From assembly GCF_003429005.1 (NCBI RefSeq), contig NZ_QVQV01000010.1, forward strand, positions 62,001-126,000: a stretch of 64,000 nucleotides of DNA, given 5' to 3'. Below, one piece after another: positions 9,672 to 18,140 of the stretch. The DNA is from Paraburkholderia sp. DHOC27. Its GTDB lineage: Bacteria; Pseudomonadota; Gammaproteobacteria; Burkholderiales; Burkholderiaceae. The translations under genes were made by a program, and so were the position numbers. Each line of letters begins with the position of its first letter. The first letter of the stretch is position 1. The notes under the pieces were generated by a model. The model was not told the DNA's origin. It ran no database searches and saw only the letters and a program-made list of their open reading frames with translations.

Positions 9672-10612
9672 GCCCTACCTCCACTACGAAAGATTCCAGC
9701 GACAACTCGTAACATCGGCATCACAAGGGCAATTGCGATCGCAAGCGTGATAACGCCGTAGGCCGATGCCTGGCCCAGGTCAAAGGCGCTAAACGCCTCA
9801 AGGTAAACATAGTAGGAAAGGTTCGTGGTCGCATAAGCAGGACCGCCTGCTGTGAGTGTCGCGATTGCTGCAAAGTTTTCGAGGACGTACATGGATGCCA
9901 GCAGCGCGGTCAGCTCGATAAACGGTCGCAAGTGCGGCAGCATGAGCCGGCGAAACGAAAGCCACCGCCCCGCACCATCAATGGATGAAGCTTCGCTCAC
10001 CTCAACCGGGAACGACTGCAAACCGGCGAGCAGTATCAGTAGCGCAAACGAAGACCACTGCCAGGCAGTGAGGATAACAATTGAAACCCGTGGATACTCG
10101 CTGACCCAATTGATACGGCCTAATCCCAGTGCCGAGGTTGACCAGCCAAGCAGCCCGAACGTAGGGTCGAACAGTCCTGCCTTCCAGAAGAGCGCTGCCG
10201 CAACAGGCATCACGAAGAATGGTGTGACTGCAAGTGTTCTCGCGACGCCGCGTCCAACAAAGCTGCGATGAAGTCCGAGTGCAAGAAGTCCCCCGACCAC
10301 GATTGCACAAACCACGATGCTTACGGTCATGCCAGCTGTGTTAGCGATTGCCTTGAGGAACACAGGATCCAAAACAGCGTCCACATAGTTCTTGATGCCG
10401 ACGAATCGCCTCGCGCTTGTTGAGACGAGGTTCCATCGAAACAGGCTATAAAAGACGGTGATCGCAAACGGAGCCTGGGTAACGGCGATCACTACCAGCA
10501 TGGCTGGCAACAATGGCGCCCGGAGCATCCATATCTTCTTATGGTGGCGTTTGACTAGCGCGGCGGACCTCGCCGCGTCTGGCGGTGCAGCTGACACACT
10601 TGAATAGGACAT
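9668..10612 (-). CDS. Sugar ABC permease (MalF/UgpA type)
   Basis: A 314-residue permease with an N-terminal cytoplasmic leader, about six membrane segments and the EAA-like loop VEVSEASSIDGAGRWLSFRRLMLPHLRP. It partners the permease encoded immediately downstream. It is separated from the binding-protein gene by 76 bp that contain a strong hairpin. Confidence 0.93.
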   Translation of the reverse strand: MSYSSVSAAPPDAARSAALVKRHHKKIWMLRAPLLPAMLVVIAVTQAPFAITVFYSLFRWNLVSTSARRFVGIKNYVDAVLDPVFLKAIANTAGMTVSIVVCAIVVGGLLALGLHRSFVGRGVARTLAVTPFFVMPVAAALFWKAGLFDPTFGLLGWSTSALGLGRINWVSEYPRVSIVILTAWQWSSFALLILLAGLQSFPVEVSEASSIDGAGRWLSFRRLMLPHLRPFIELTALLASMYVLENFAAIATLTAGGPAYATTNLSYYVYLEAFSAFDLGQASAYGVITLAIAIALVMPMLRVVAGIFRSGGRA

Positions 10613-10636
10613 GACAGTTCTTCCCAGGTTGATGCC

Positions 10637-10657
10637 GCCGGTGCCGCTGGCACCGGC
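10637..10657. promoter_or_regulatory. Intercistronic hairpin between binding-protein and permease genes
   Basis: GCCGGTGCC-gct-GGCACCGGC is a perfect 9-bp stem with a 3-base loop, without a T-run. In binding-protein-dependent importer operons such hairpins commonly stabilise the upstream message, giving more binding protein than permease. That role is inferred. Confidence 0.6.
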
Positions 10658-10688
10658 TTACGTGCAGATAAACAGAGGACTGGCCCTG

Positions 10689-12038
10689 CTATTTGATGTA
10701 GCCGCCATCCTGCATGATCTCGACGATCTTTTTCTGGGAAGCGTCGATAGCCTGGTCAACGGTAATCTGCCCGCTGATCGCGCCAGCGATCTGTTGCGAG
10801 GTGAAATCACCGACCTGTTCGAACTCCGGGATGTCGACGTACTGTACGCCGGTGTAGGGAACCGGCATAACTGTCGGGTGCAGCGGATCGGCCGAATTGA
10901 TCGACGCCAGCGTCAAATCACTAAATGCCGCCGTGGCCTTTTTGTAGTCGGGAAGCTGATAGGTCGAGGTGCGTGATCCAGGAGGCACTTGGCCCCAGCC
11001 TGCTTTTGATCCGGCCAGCTTGATGTATTCGGGACTGGTCAGCCACGCAATCAGCTTCCACGCCGCATCCTTGTTCTTGCTCGTCGTCGGGATGGACAGG
11101 CCCCATGCCCACAGCCAGCCAGAAGCCTTCGTATCTTTCACGGGAGCCATTGCGAAGCCGATGTTGTCACGCAGCCCCGGACCCGCCTGGTCAAGTACAG
11201 GGCCAGCGAAGACGGTATCGTCGTACCACATGGCTGCATGTCCCTGCGAGAACAGTTGCAGGCACTCCTGCCAGCCGTCCTTCGCAGCGTCAGGTTGACC
11301 GTGCTGCCGGATAAGATTGACGTAGAAGCTGATCGCCGCCTTTGACTTCGGATCAGAAAGCTGCGGCTGCCATTTCTGGTCGAACCAGCGCCCACCAAAC
11401 GTGTTGATCACTGTGGTCAGCGACGCCAGGTTCTGCCCCCAACCCGGCACACCGCGCAGGCAGATACCAGACACGTTCGCGCTCTTGTCGTCGAGTTTGG
11501 CCGCGTATTGCGCCACCTGATCCCAGGTTGGCGTAGCGGGCATGGTCAAACCCGCCTTTGCGAAAAGATCCTTGCGGTAGAAGAGGAAAGACGACGACCC
11601 ATAGAAAGGCGTCGCGTACATCTTGCCCTGGTACGAGACCAGGTTACGAATCGGCTTGAGGAGATCGGCTTGGTCCCATGCCGTGTCGGAATTCGCGTAA
11701 GAACTCAGATCGACGATCCATCCTTTTTGCGCCCACAATGGGACCTCGTATGCGCCGATCATGACAACGTCGTATTGGCCAGACTTGGTTGCCACGTCTT
11801 TGAGAACCGCCGGGCGCAGTTGATTCTCCGGGAGAGTCTGAAACTGCACCTTGATGTCCGGATACTTCTGTTCGAAATTTCCGATCAACTTTGCTGCCGT
11901 CTGCATTTGCGGGTTCGCCGCCAACGCAACCGTAAGTGTCACCGGATCGCTGTACGCCGGGGCGCAGAGGCCCGCACCTGCCAAGGCGACAAAGCAGCTC
12001 GAAACCGCGAACGAACCAAATCTGGCTTTGCTATACAT
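10689..12038 (-). CDS. Extracellular carbohydrate-binding protein of ABC transporter
   Basis: A 449-residue type 1 (MalE-like) solute-binding protein. The first ~30 residues form a Sec signal (MYSKARFGSFAVSSCFVALAGAGLCAPAYS), followed by VTLTVALAANPQMQTAAKLIGNFEQKYP, typical of sorbitol/mannitol/glycerol-phosphate-type binding proteins. SD GGAG sits a few bases before the ATG. It captures the operon's substrate in the periplasm for the permease pair encoded next. The regulator gene lies 63 bp upstream on the same strand. Confidence 0.93.
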   Translation of the reverse strand: MYSKARFGSFAVSSCFVALAGAGLCAPAYSDPVTLTVALAANPQMQTAAKLIGNFEQKYPDIKVQFQTLPENQLRPAVLKDVATKSGQYDVVMIGAYEVPLWAQKGWIVDLSSYANSDTAWDQADLLKPIRNLVSYQGKMYATPFYGSSSFLFYRKDLFAKAGLTMPATPTWDQVAQYAAKLDDKSANVSGICLRGVPGWGQNLASLTTVINTFGGRWFDQKWQPQLSDPKSKAAISFYVNLIRQHGQPDAAKDGWQECLQLFSQGHAAMWYDDTVFAGPVLDQAGPGLRDNIGFAMAPVKDTKASGWLWAWGLSIPTTSKNKDAAWKLIAWLTSPEYIKLAGSKAGWGQVPPGSRTSTYQLPDYKKATAAFSDLTLASINSADPLHPTVMPVPYTGVQYVDIPEFEQVGDFTSQQIAGAISGQITVDQAIDASQKKIVEIMQDGGYIK

Positions 12039-12064
12039 TTAAGTCTCCTAACTGTTCTTTGTGG

Positions 12065-12087
12065 ATACGTTGAATGAATCAACGTAT
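12065..12087. promoter_or_regulatory. 9-bp inverted repeat between regulator and binding-protein genes
   Basis: ATACGTTGA-atgaa-TCAACGTAT is a perfect inverted repeat in the spacer between the GntR gene and the binding-protein gene. It could be a hairpin in the message or a second regulator site ahead of the transporter. It does not match the TTGTACGTACAA operator upstream. Confidence 0.5.
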
Positions 12088-12101
12088 AACAGGAATCAAT
12101 T

Positions 12102-12878
12102 TCAGTCGTTACTTACGGCCGTCTGCGCTTCTACCGTTACTTTCACCACGTCACTGCGCAACCATGACGTGTAAAAATCAAAAGGCTTGTTATCGCGTCC
12201 CCATGAGACAGACGTGATAAGCAGAAGGGGCGAGCCCGCAGGTACAGCGAGCAGCCTCGAAAGCTCCTCAGTGGCAGCGACTGCCTCGACGCTTCTCCGC
12301 GCACGGAAAACTTCGAATCCGGCGGATTGCAACGTTCTGTTCAGTGAGCCACCTCCGCTCATTACCTCGCTGGATCGCACGGCATCTTCGATCTCGGGAA
12401 GCATGTAGTTGACGGAGTAAAGCGCAAGATTTCCGTCGAGTCGACGGACCCGGGACAGCCTGAACCCGTTCGCGCCACTATCTAGTCCGAGGGCAACTGC
12501 TGCTGCTCCGGGCAACTGGCATCTGGTGGCTTCAATCACCTGGGTTTCAACAGCGCGGTGGTGATGATCCACTTCCGCTTCGAAGAAGCCCTGTGCGACT
12601 TGCAGTAACCACCCAGACCCCGTTTGCTCGGAGACAAATGCGCCCCGGCGAGGCACTACCTTGATTCGTCCCTGATCGGCCAAATGACGAAGCGTCTCGC
12701 GGACGGTAGACCGCGCGAGATCGTAATCGCGGCAAAGATCACTTTCCGTCGGCAGCCGGTCACCGGGACCGTAGTCACCACGGTCAATCGCCTGCTCTAT
12801 CAGTTGGGACAGTTGCAGGTAGTACGGAGTCGGGGATGACCGGTCAATTCCCGACTCAGGGCGGAAGGCTTGGTTCAT
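12102..12878 (-). CDS. GntR-family regulator (HutC/UTRA type)
   Basis: About 258 residues if translation starts at the ATG ending at 12878 (MNQAFRPESG); an upstream TTG in frame would place the operator inside the gene. The N-terminal winged helix reads PYYLQLSQLIEQAIDRGDYGPGDRLPTESDLCRDYDLARSTVRETLRHL, followed by a C-terminal UTRA effector domain (about residues 95-250). It probably represses the minus-strand operon that begins with it and the divergent aldolase, through the TGTACGTACA sites between them. The inducer would be the operon's substrate or a phosphorylated intermediate. Confidence 0.9.
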   Translation of the reverse strand: MNQAFRPESGIDRSSPTPYYLQLSQLIEQAIDRGDYGPGDRLPTESDLCRDYDLARSTVRETLRHLADQGRIKVVPRRGAFVSEQTGSGWLLQVAQGFFEAEVDHHHRAVETQVIEATRCQLPGAAAVALGLDSGANGFRLSRVRRLDGNLALYSVNYMLPEIEDAVRSSEVMSGGGSLNRTLQSAGFEVFRARRSVEAVAATEELSRLLAVPAGSPLLLITSVSWGRDNKPFDFYTSWLRSDVVKVTVEAQTAVSND

Positions 12879-12889
12879 TGCTGTAGGTG

Positions 12890-12908
12890 TTGTACGTACA
12901 AGACGTAC
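12890..12908. promoter_or_regulatory. GntR operator, gntR-proximal copy
   Basis: 12890-12901 is the perfect palindrome TTGTACGTACAA, and 12891-12908 forms the 18-bp element repeated in inverted orientation at 12992-13009. It sits just downstream of a possible minus-strand promoter (TTCCAA-17-TATACT), so binding would block transcription start of the regulator and operon. TTGTACGTACAA is the kind of palindrome bound by GntR-type winged helices, for example B. subtilis AraR. Confidence 0.7.
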
Positions 12909-12991
12909 CAAGTATAAGCACGTCTTTGTACAGTTGGAAGGGAGGTAGTTACCCTATCTTGGTGCAAAACTGGAGAATTGTGTATGCTCTT

Positions 12992-13010
12992 GTACGTCTT
13001 GTACGTACAG
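12992..13010. promoter_or_regulatory. GntR operator, aldolase-proximal copy
   Basis: GTACGTCTTGTACGTACA at 12992-13009 equals the reverse complement of 12891-12908. Its core palindrome TGTACGTACA lies at 13000-13009, downstream of a possible promoter TTGGTG-18-TATGCT (12959-12988) that reads into the aldolase gene. The mirrored layout implies coordinated control of both directions. Confidence 0.7.
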
Positions 13011-13088
13011 TGCGTATAAGTCAGGCAAATTTATCGACGGGTTGCCGCGATGAACGCTATCGACCCACAAACTTGTAAGGAAATTGTC

Positions 13089-13871
13089 ATGTCCATGGAA
13101 TATCGCCTGCGCCGCACGCTCCCCAGCGATCGAGTCGCCATCATCATGCCCGTTGACCACGGCCTTATTTTTGACCGGATCGAAGGTCTGGAAACCCCGT
13201 CCGCACCATTTTCCTCGTGGGGCGAAGGCGACGTGACTGGCTTCATGATGACGCCCGGCCAGGTCAGGCAGTCAGCAGGTTTCTTTGCGGCCCACCCGCA
13301 TTTGACCCGCGTGCTGACCATCGATACGTACTACGACTACCGGCAACAGGATGGGCTCGGCTCGCACGGGTTGATCACGACCGTCGAGGACGCGGTCCGG
13401 ATGGGCGTCGATGCGGTCAAGATGCTGTTCCCATGGAACATGTCGAACGCGGAGCGCGTAGCAATGTGTACCCGCGTAGGTCAGGTTGTTAACGCATGCA
13501 ACGAGTGGGAAATTCCGCTGGTTCTTGAGCCGGTACTGATCGGCGCGCCGCGGACCGAAGAAGTGATCGCGGAGGAAGAAAAGATCGCGCGCATCGCCTA
13601 CGATCTCGGCGCGCATATTATCAAGATCGCGTTTCCCGGCGAGGAGCGCACGAAGCGCCTAGTTGAAGAACTCAAGGTTCCGCTTGTCATTGCCGGTGGC
13701 CCGCTGGCGGGAGAGCCTTCTGACACCGTCGATGCGGTCGCGCAGACCATTCGAGCTGGTGCCCGTGGAGTGATCGTTGGTCGGAACATCTGGCAGCGCG
13801 AACGCAACGCCGGACAAAAGGTTCTGGCCGATATTGCAAAGCTCACGCGGGCCGTGAAGTTCGACGACTGA
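13089..13871 (+). CDS. Class I aldolase of the DhnA/FbaB-LsrF family
   Basis: A 260-residue TIM-barrel aldolase; I prefer the ATG at 13089, which has AAGGA 7 bases ahead, over an upstream ATG at 13050. It contains IMPVDHG near the N-terminus, a likely Schiff-base lysine in AHIIKIAFPG, and phosphate-binding IAGGP and GVIVGRNIW. Members cleave fructose 1,6-bisphosphate or related ketose phosphates, or act as the LsrF thiolase. Divergent from and co-operated with the FGGY-kinase operon, it probably cleaves the ketose phosphate made there to DHAP plus an aldehyde. The exact substrate is unknown. Confidence 0.87.
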   Translation: MSMEYRLRRTLPSDRVAIIMPVDHGLIFDRIEGLETPSAPFSSWGEGDVTGFMMTPGQVRQSAGFFAAHPHLTRVLTIDTYYDYRQQDGLGSHGLITTVEDAVRMGVDAVKMLFPWNMSNAERVAMCTRVGQVVNACNEWEIPLVLEPVLIGAPRTEEVIAEEEKIARIAYDLGAHIIKIAFPGEERTKRLVEELKVPLVIAGGPLAGEPSDTVDAVAQTIRAGARGVIVGRNIWQRERNAGQKVLADIAKLTRAVKFDD

Positions 13872-13886
13872 TTCATCTTTCGCAAT

Positions 13887-13936
13887 GGTGGGATCACGCA
13901 GGCAGCAGTTGCCGAAGAGCGCTGCGTGACCACACC
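13887..13936 (+). terminator. Probable terminator hairpin after aldolase gene
   Basis: Fifteen-base arms at 13887-13901 and 13922-13936 (GGTGGGATCACGCAG and CTGCGTGACCACACC) pair at 13 of 15 positions. A pyrimidine-rich CATCTTTCT follows. It lies 16 bp past the aldolase stop. Confidence 0.55.
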
Positions 13937-14306
13937 CATCTTTCTCCGGAAGCCTTCGTGGCGATCGGTTACGTTCAAAGCTACATGAGATACGCGAGCC
14001 AACTCTCATCGACTCATATTTTTCGCGATCGATCGCTTCGGTTGGAGATGCGACCAACCAGATCGGTGGACGGAGCGGCTCTTATCTAACTGCAGCGGAC
14101 CCTCGGATGTCCGACCGCATCAGTGGCAGAGCGGTCATTCGCGTGCCGATATTTCAATAGCCCCCCCCTTTGCCGCGGGAGTTACAAGAAAAAAATAGCT
14201 AGGCAAAGGTACCCGATGTTGACACTCCTTCAAATCCCGATACGACAGATGCGTCATCATATCGACCGGACAGCAACCGAAGTTCAAACGCGCCTGATCA
14301 TCGGTC
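13937..14306. other. Gene-free stretch
   Basis: No convincing gene between the aldolase terminator and the LacI-type gene. It contains a run of eight or more C at about 14161 and a short inverted repeat CGGAC...GTCCG near 14097-14116. Its sequence looks like degraded intergenic material. Confidence 0.4.
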
Positions 14307-15434
14307 TCACCGACCTTTGACGATAGACTCCGTTTTCTCTCCAGCTTTAATGCCCGCTTTCGCATGATCATGGCGGGCTGCGCCAACGCTTGACTCTCGC
14401 ACAACAAGATCAGGCACCGCAAAATATTGAACGGTTGGCTCTTCGTTCTCGGGGGTTTCGTCTAGTCGAGCCAACAATGTTTCGCTTGCAATGGTCCCGA
14501 GCCTGTCGGCACCCGCAGACAGAGTCGTGAGCGGCGGGTTGGTATGTTCCGCCGCGACGACATTGTCACAGCCGACTACTGCCAACGCTTTACCCGCGCG
14601 CTTGCCCATCCGGTCGAGTTCATGCAGAACACCCACAGCCACCTGATCGTTGTAGCAGACCACTGCGGTCGGACGAGGTTTCATTTCCCAAATGGCCCGG
14701 AGGGCGTTGCGGCCACCATTCGGTGTCAACTCGGCGTCGACCAGCCAGTCATCGCTTACCGGCAAAGCGTGTTTCGCCATTGCAGCAACGTATCCCGCCC
14801 TTCGCTCGTTTGCCACTGTGTACCCTGTGCGATTTCCCACGAATGCAATGCGCGTGTGGCCCTGCTCGATGAGATGCTCAGTCGCCAAGGAAAATCCGTA
14901 ATTATTGTCAACGCCAACTGTGTCGACATCAGGACCCATAGGGCGCATGACAAGCACCAGCGGTATGCCCCACGCCTGGATCTCTCCCGGCAAGGAGTCC
15001 GGCGTACCTAATGCAGGCGACATAATCAGGCCCGCTACGTTTTGCTCCCGCATCGATCGAAGCACGCGCGTCTGTGTTTCCAGGCTTTCAGCGGTATGCG
15101 CCATCAGCGTTGTGTAACCCGCCTGTGCAAGCACGCGCTCGATCGCAACCAGCAACTCCACGAAGAACGGGTTAGTCAGGTCATTGATCACCATGCCAAT
15201 GGTGGTGCTGCGTCGCCCCCTGAGCGCCGCGGCTCCCCGGTTGTAGACGTAGCCCAGCGCCCGAGCGGCCACGCGTACCTTCTCGGCAGTCTCGGCCTTG
15301 ATGCGCGGACTTTCCTGCAAGACCAACGAAACAGTTGATTTGGAAACGCCGGCACTCGCGGCAATGTCCTGAATCGTCGGACCAGATTTTATGTTGCTAT
15401 GCACAATTGGAACGTTCCAAAAAGTGTTTGACAT
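14307..15434 (-). CDS. LacI-family transcriptional regulator
   Basis: A 375-residue LacI/GalR repressor. The helix-turn-helix is PTIQDIAASAGVSKSTVSLVL, with hinge YNRGAAALRGRRSTTIGMVI, then a periplasmic-binding-like sugar domain ending near residue 345. It is divergent from the 12-gene operon at 15509-29915. Three TTGGAACG(T/A)TCCAA operators lie in and beside the intergenic region, one inside its own first codons, so it should repress itself and the operon until a sugar-type ligand binds. The start is uncertain: the ATG at 15434 lacks a good SD and a GTG 11 codons later is possible. Confidence 0.92.
   Translation of the reverse strand: MSNTFWNVPIVHSNIKSGPTIQDIAASAGVSKSTVSLVLQESPRIKAETAEKVRVAARALGYVYNRGAAALRGRRSTTIGMVINDLTNPFFVELLVAIERVLAQAGYTTLMAHTAESLETQTRVLRSMREQNVAGLIMSPALGTPDSLPGEIQAWGIPLVLVMRPMGPDVDTVGVDNNYGFSLATEHLIEQGHTRIAFVGNRTGYTVANERRAGYVAAMAKHALPVSDDWLVDAELTPNGGRNALRAIWEMKPRPTAVVCYNDQVAVGVLHELDRMGKRAGKALAVVGCDNVVAAEHTNPPLTTLSAGADRLGTIASETLLARLDETPENEEPTVQYFAVPDLVVRESSVGAARHDHAKAGIKAGEKTESIVKGR
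15407..15420. promoter_or_regulatory. LacI-type operator O1 (within lacI-type gene start)
   Basis: Perfect palindrome TTGGAACGTTCCAA. It overlaps the first codons of the regulator gene, so binding would block its own expression. It is one of three near-identical sites. Confidence 0.75.
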
Positions 15435-15456
15435 CGCGATTTGAGTCTACTACAGT
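15428..15456 (+). promoter_or_regulatory. Sigma-70 promoter for the DUF993 catabolic operon
   Basis: TTGACA (15428-15433), a 17-base spacer and TACAGT (15451-15456) make a near-consensus promoter. Transcription should start at about 15463, inside operator O2, and reach the ATG at 15509. Confidence 0.75.
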
Positions 15457-15459
15457 TTG

Positions 15460-15473
15460 TTGGAACGATCCAA
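15460..15473. promoter_or_regulatory. LacI-type operator O2 (over transcription start)
   Basis: TTGGAACGATCCAA, one mismatch from a perfect palindrome. It lies immediately after the -10 box, so occupation would block RNA polymerase. Confidence 0.75.
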
Positions 15474-15483
15474 CGAACTGTAA

Positions 15484-15497
15484 TTGGAACGTTCCAA
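15484..15497. promoter_or_regulatory. LacI-type operator O3
   Basis: Perfect palindrome TTGGAACGTTCCAA centred 24 bp after O2 and 77 bp after O1. It ends just before the SD GGAGAGAG of the first operon gene. Multiple operators suggest cooperative or looped repression. Confidence 0.75.
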
Positions 15498-15508
15498 TGG
15501 AGAGAGAC

Positions 15509-16537
15509 ATGACACAAATTCGCTGGGCGCTGATTGGCGCCAGCACCATCGCCGACGAGTGGATGGTCAACGCGATCTGCTCGCAACCTGACGGTTCGAT
15601 CAAAACGATCGTGAGCGGCAACGAAATCCGCGCCCGTGAATTCGCACGGAAACATGGGATTCCGTCGTCCTCGACGGATCTGGCCGCCGTCCTCGCCGAC
15701 CCCGCCATTGATGCGGTCTACATCAGCAGCACCAACGAAAAACACCTTCCCCAGGTTCTGGCCGCAGCGAACGCCCGCAAGCATGTCCTGTGCGAAAAGC
15801 CTCTCTCCCTTTCACAGGAAGAGGCCGCGCAAATGATCGAAGCTTGCGCGGCCAACAAGGTGACGCTCGCCACTAACCACCACCTGCGTTGCGCCGCATC
15901 GCACCGGAAGATGCGCGACCTGATCCGCGAAGGCGCAGTTGGAACTCCCCTCTATGTGCGCGTCTTCCACGCTGTGTCCCTTCCGCCTCATTTGCGTGGA
16001 TGGCGGATCGAACGGGCGGATGCCGGCGGCGGCGTGATCCTCGACATCTCCGTCCACGACGTCGATACGCTGCGATTCCTTCTCGATGACGAACCGTTCG
16101 AAGTGAGCGCGATGACGTCTTCTGGAACGCTAGGAGCGGCGGGACTCGTCGACGGCGTGATGGGGATCATCCGCTTCAAGCGCGGCGTACTGGCCCAGAT
16201 TCATGATGCCTTCACTGTCCCCTACGCACCTACCGGTCTCGAAGTTCACGGTACGGCAGGTTCTCTGTTTGCGCGGGACGTCATGACCCAGCACGCGGTG
16301 GGGCAAATCGAGTTGCGCTCAGCCGACGGTGTCAGGCAGATCGATGTCGCGCACCGCGATCTCTACGTCACGGCAGTCGCCCAATTCCATCGCGCAATCA
16401 CGGACGGACAAGTGCCTGCTGCAACGGGCATCGACGGCTATCGCTCCCTCACGGCGGCCCTGGCGCTGGTGCAGTCCGCCCAGACCGGTGAGCACGTCGC
16501 TGTGCCATCGCAATACGCGCAACAAAAGAGTGTTTGA
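15509..16537 (+). CDS. Gfo/Idh/MocA-family oxidoreductase
   Basis: A 342-residue NAD(P)-dependent sugar dehydrogenase. I start it at the ATG at 15509, right after SD GGAGAGAG; the open frame upstream crosses the operators. The Rossmann motif is ALIGASTIADEW, the family EKP motif is VLCEKPLSLS (the lysine is catalytic), and a substrate-side DISVHDVDTLRFLL helix is present. Relatives oxidise inositols, glucose-type sugars or their derivatives at a ring hydroxyl. As first gene of the LacI-controlled operon it probably performs an early or epimerising oxidation of the imported carbohydrate. Confidence 0.9.
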   Translation: MTQIRWALIGASTIADEWMVNAICSQPDGSIKTIVSGNEIRAREFARKHGIPSSSTDLAAVLADPAIDAVYISSTNEKHLPQVLAAANARKHVLCEKPLSLSQEEAAQMIEACAANKVTLATNHHLRCAASHRKMRDLIREGAVGTPLYVRVFHAVSLPPHLRGWRIERADAGGGVILDISVHDVDTLRFLLDDEPFEVSAMTSSGTLGAAGLVDGVMGIIRFKRGVLAQIHDAFTVPYAPTGLEVHGTAGSLFARDVMTQHAVGQIELRSADGVRQIDVAHRDLYVTAVAQFHRAITDGQVPAATGIDGYRSLTAALALVQSAQTGEHVAVPSQYAQQKSV

Positions 16538-16547
16538 GGAGATCACC

Positions 16548-18140
16548 GTGATTTCTAGCAAGGTAGTGTCACTCGAGACAGCCGCCGGTCTGATCAATGA
16601 CGGCGACGTGGTGACCGTGAGTTCATCAAGCGGCCTGGGATGCCCCGATGCGATGCTGGCCGCAATCGGCGCGCGTTTCGACACGGAGAATCATCCGCGC
16701 AACCTGACAGTGCTTCATCCCATCGCCGCCGGCGATATGTATGGCATCAAGGGCATCGATCACATCGCGAAGAAGGGGCTGATCGAAACCGTCATCGCCG
16801 GGTCGTTTCCTAGCGGTCCGTCGAGTCTGCCCATGCCTGATATCTGGCACATGATCGTGGACAACGACATCCGCGCTTATAACCTGCCGAGCGGCGTGAT
16901 GTTCGATATGCATCGCGAAGCAGCTGCGAAGCGTCCAGGTGTATTGACGAAGGTCGGCCTGGATACGTTCGTCGATCCCTCCCGCCAGGGCGGCGCGATG
17001 AACGCACGCAGCGCTGAGCACCCGATTGTCGAGAAAGTGTCGTTCGGCGGTGACGACTGGCTGCACTATAAAAACTTCGTGCCGCGCGTCGCCATCGTGC
17101 GTGCCACCACCGCCGACGAGCGCGGCAACCTGTCGTTCGAACACGAAGGCGCACTGCTCGGCGGACGTGACCAGGCGCTCGCTGCCCGCAACAACGGCGG
17201 CATCGTGATCGCGCAGGTCAAGCGCGTCGTCAAGGCTGGCTCGCTGCGTACTCAGTCCGTGCACATTCCCTGCAATCTGGTCGACTACGTGGTGGTCGAT
17301 CCTGAGCAGAAGCAGACCACCCAGATCGACTACGATCCGGAGATCAGCGGTGAAGTGAAGTTGCCGGATAGCGCCTTTGCGTTCGCTGAATGGAACGCAG
17401 ACAAGATCATTGCACGGCGTGCAGCGATGGAGCTTGCGCAGAACGACGCGGTGAATCTGGGCTTCGGTATCTCGGCGAATGTCCCGCGCATTCTCCTCGA
17501 GGAAGGCTACCGCGACGACGTCACATGGGTCATTGAACAAGGCGCGGTGGGTGGCGTTCCCCTCCTCGGCTTCGCATTTGGCTGTTCCGGTAACGCCGAC
17601 GCGATCATGCCGTCGCCGTCGCAATTCGTCTATTTCCAGGGTGGCGGCTTCGACGTTTCGCTGCTCTCGTTCCTGCAGATCGACCGGTTCGGCAACGTCA
17701 ACGTTTCGAAACTGCCGAGCAAGCCTTATCTGACCGCAGGATGCGGCGGCTTTGTCGATATCACCACGCATGCGAAGCGCCTCGTGTTCAGCGGCTACTT
17801 TACCGCCGGTGCGAAGCTTGAAGTGGGTAACGGCCGGCTCACGATCCTGAAGGAAGGCAAGAAGAAATTCATCGCGGACGTCGACCACGTGACGTTCAGC
17901 GGCCGTATGGGCAGACAGCGTAATCAGGAGGTGCTTTACATCACTGAGCGCTGCGTGGTCCGTCTTGGTGCCAACGGACTTGAAGTCACCGAAATCGCTC
18001 CCGGTATCGATCTGCAAAAGGACGTGCTGGATCAATCCGAGGTCGAACTGACCGTCTCGCCGACGCTCAAGACCATGGACGCCTCGATTTTCACGGACAC
18101 GCCCTTTGGCCTGCAACTCAAGGAGGCGCGTCATGGCTGA
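16548..18140 (+). CDS. Acyl-CoA:carboxylate CoA-transferase (YdiF/PCT type)
   Basis: A 530-residue protein containing both alpha (about residues 1-270) and beta (about 290-520) CoA-transferase halves in one chain. GTG start at 16548 with SD GAGGAG. The SSSSGLGCPDAML loop and the beta-half VIEQGAVGG, whose glutamate would form the CoA thioester, match the acetate/propionate/3-oxoacid CoA-transferase family. It would move CoA from a donor such as acetyl- or succinyl-CoA to an acid made by the pathway. Such a gene in a sugar-uptake operon is unusual and points to an acid intermediate being activated. Confidence 0.87.
   Translation: MISSKVVSLETAAGLINDGDVVTVSSSSGLGCPDAMLAAIGARFDTENHPRNLTVLHPIAAGDMYGIKGIDHIAKKGLIETVIAGSFPSGPSSLPMPDIWHMIVDNDIRAYNLPSGVMFDMHREAAAKRPGVLTKVGLDTFVDPSRQGGAMNARSAEHPIVEKVSFGGDDWLHYKNFVPRVAIVRATTADERGNLSFEHEGALLGGRDQALAARNNGGIVIAQVKRVVKAGSLRTQSVHIPCNLVDYVVVDPEQKQTTQIDYDPEISGEVKLPDSAFAFAEWNADKIIARRAAMELAQNDAVNLGFGISANVPRILLEEGYRDDVTWVIEQGAVGGVPLLGFAFGCSGNADAIMPSPSQFVYFQGGGFDVSLLSFLQIDRFGNVNVSKLPSKPYLTAGCGGFVDITTHAKRLVFSGYFTAGAKLEVGNGRLTILKEGKKKFIADVDHVTFSGRMGRQRNQEVLYITERCVVRLGANGLEVTEIAPGIDLQKDVLDQSEVELTVSPTLKTMDASIFTDTPFGLQLKEARHG

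Noticed and set aside
14158..14170. Poly-C run as a phase-variable tract
   Set aside because: It lies in gene-free DNA and is not inside or just ahead of a gene.
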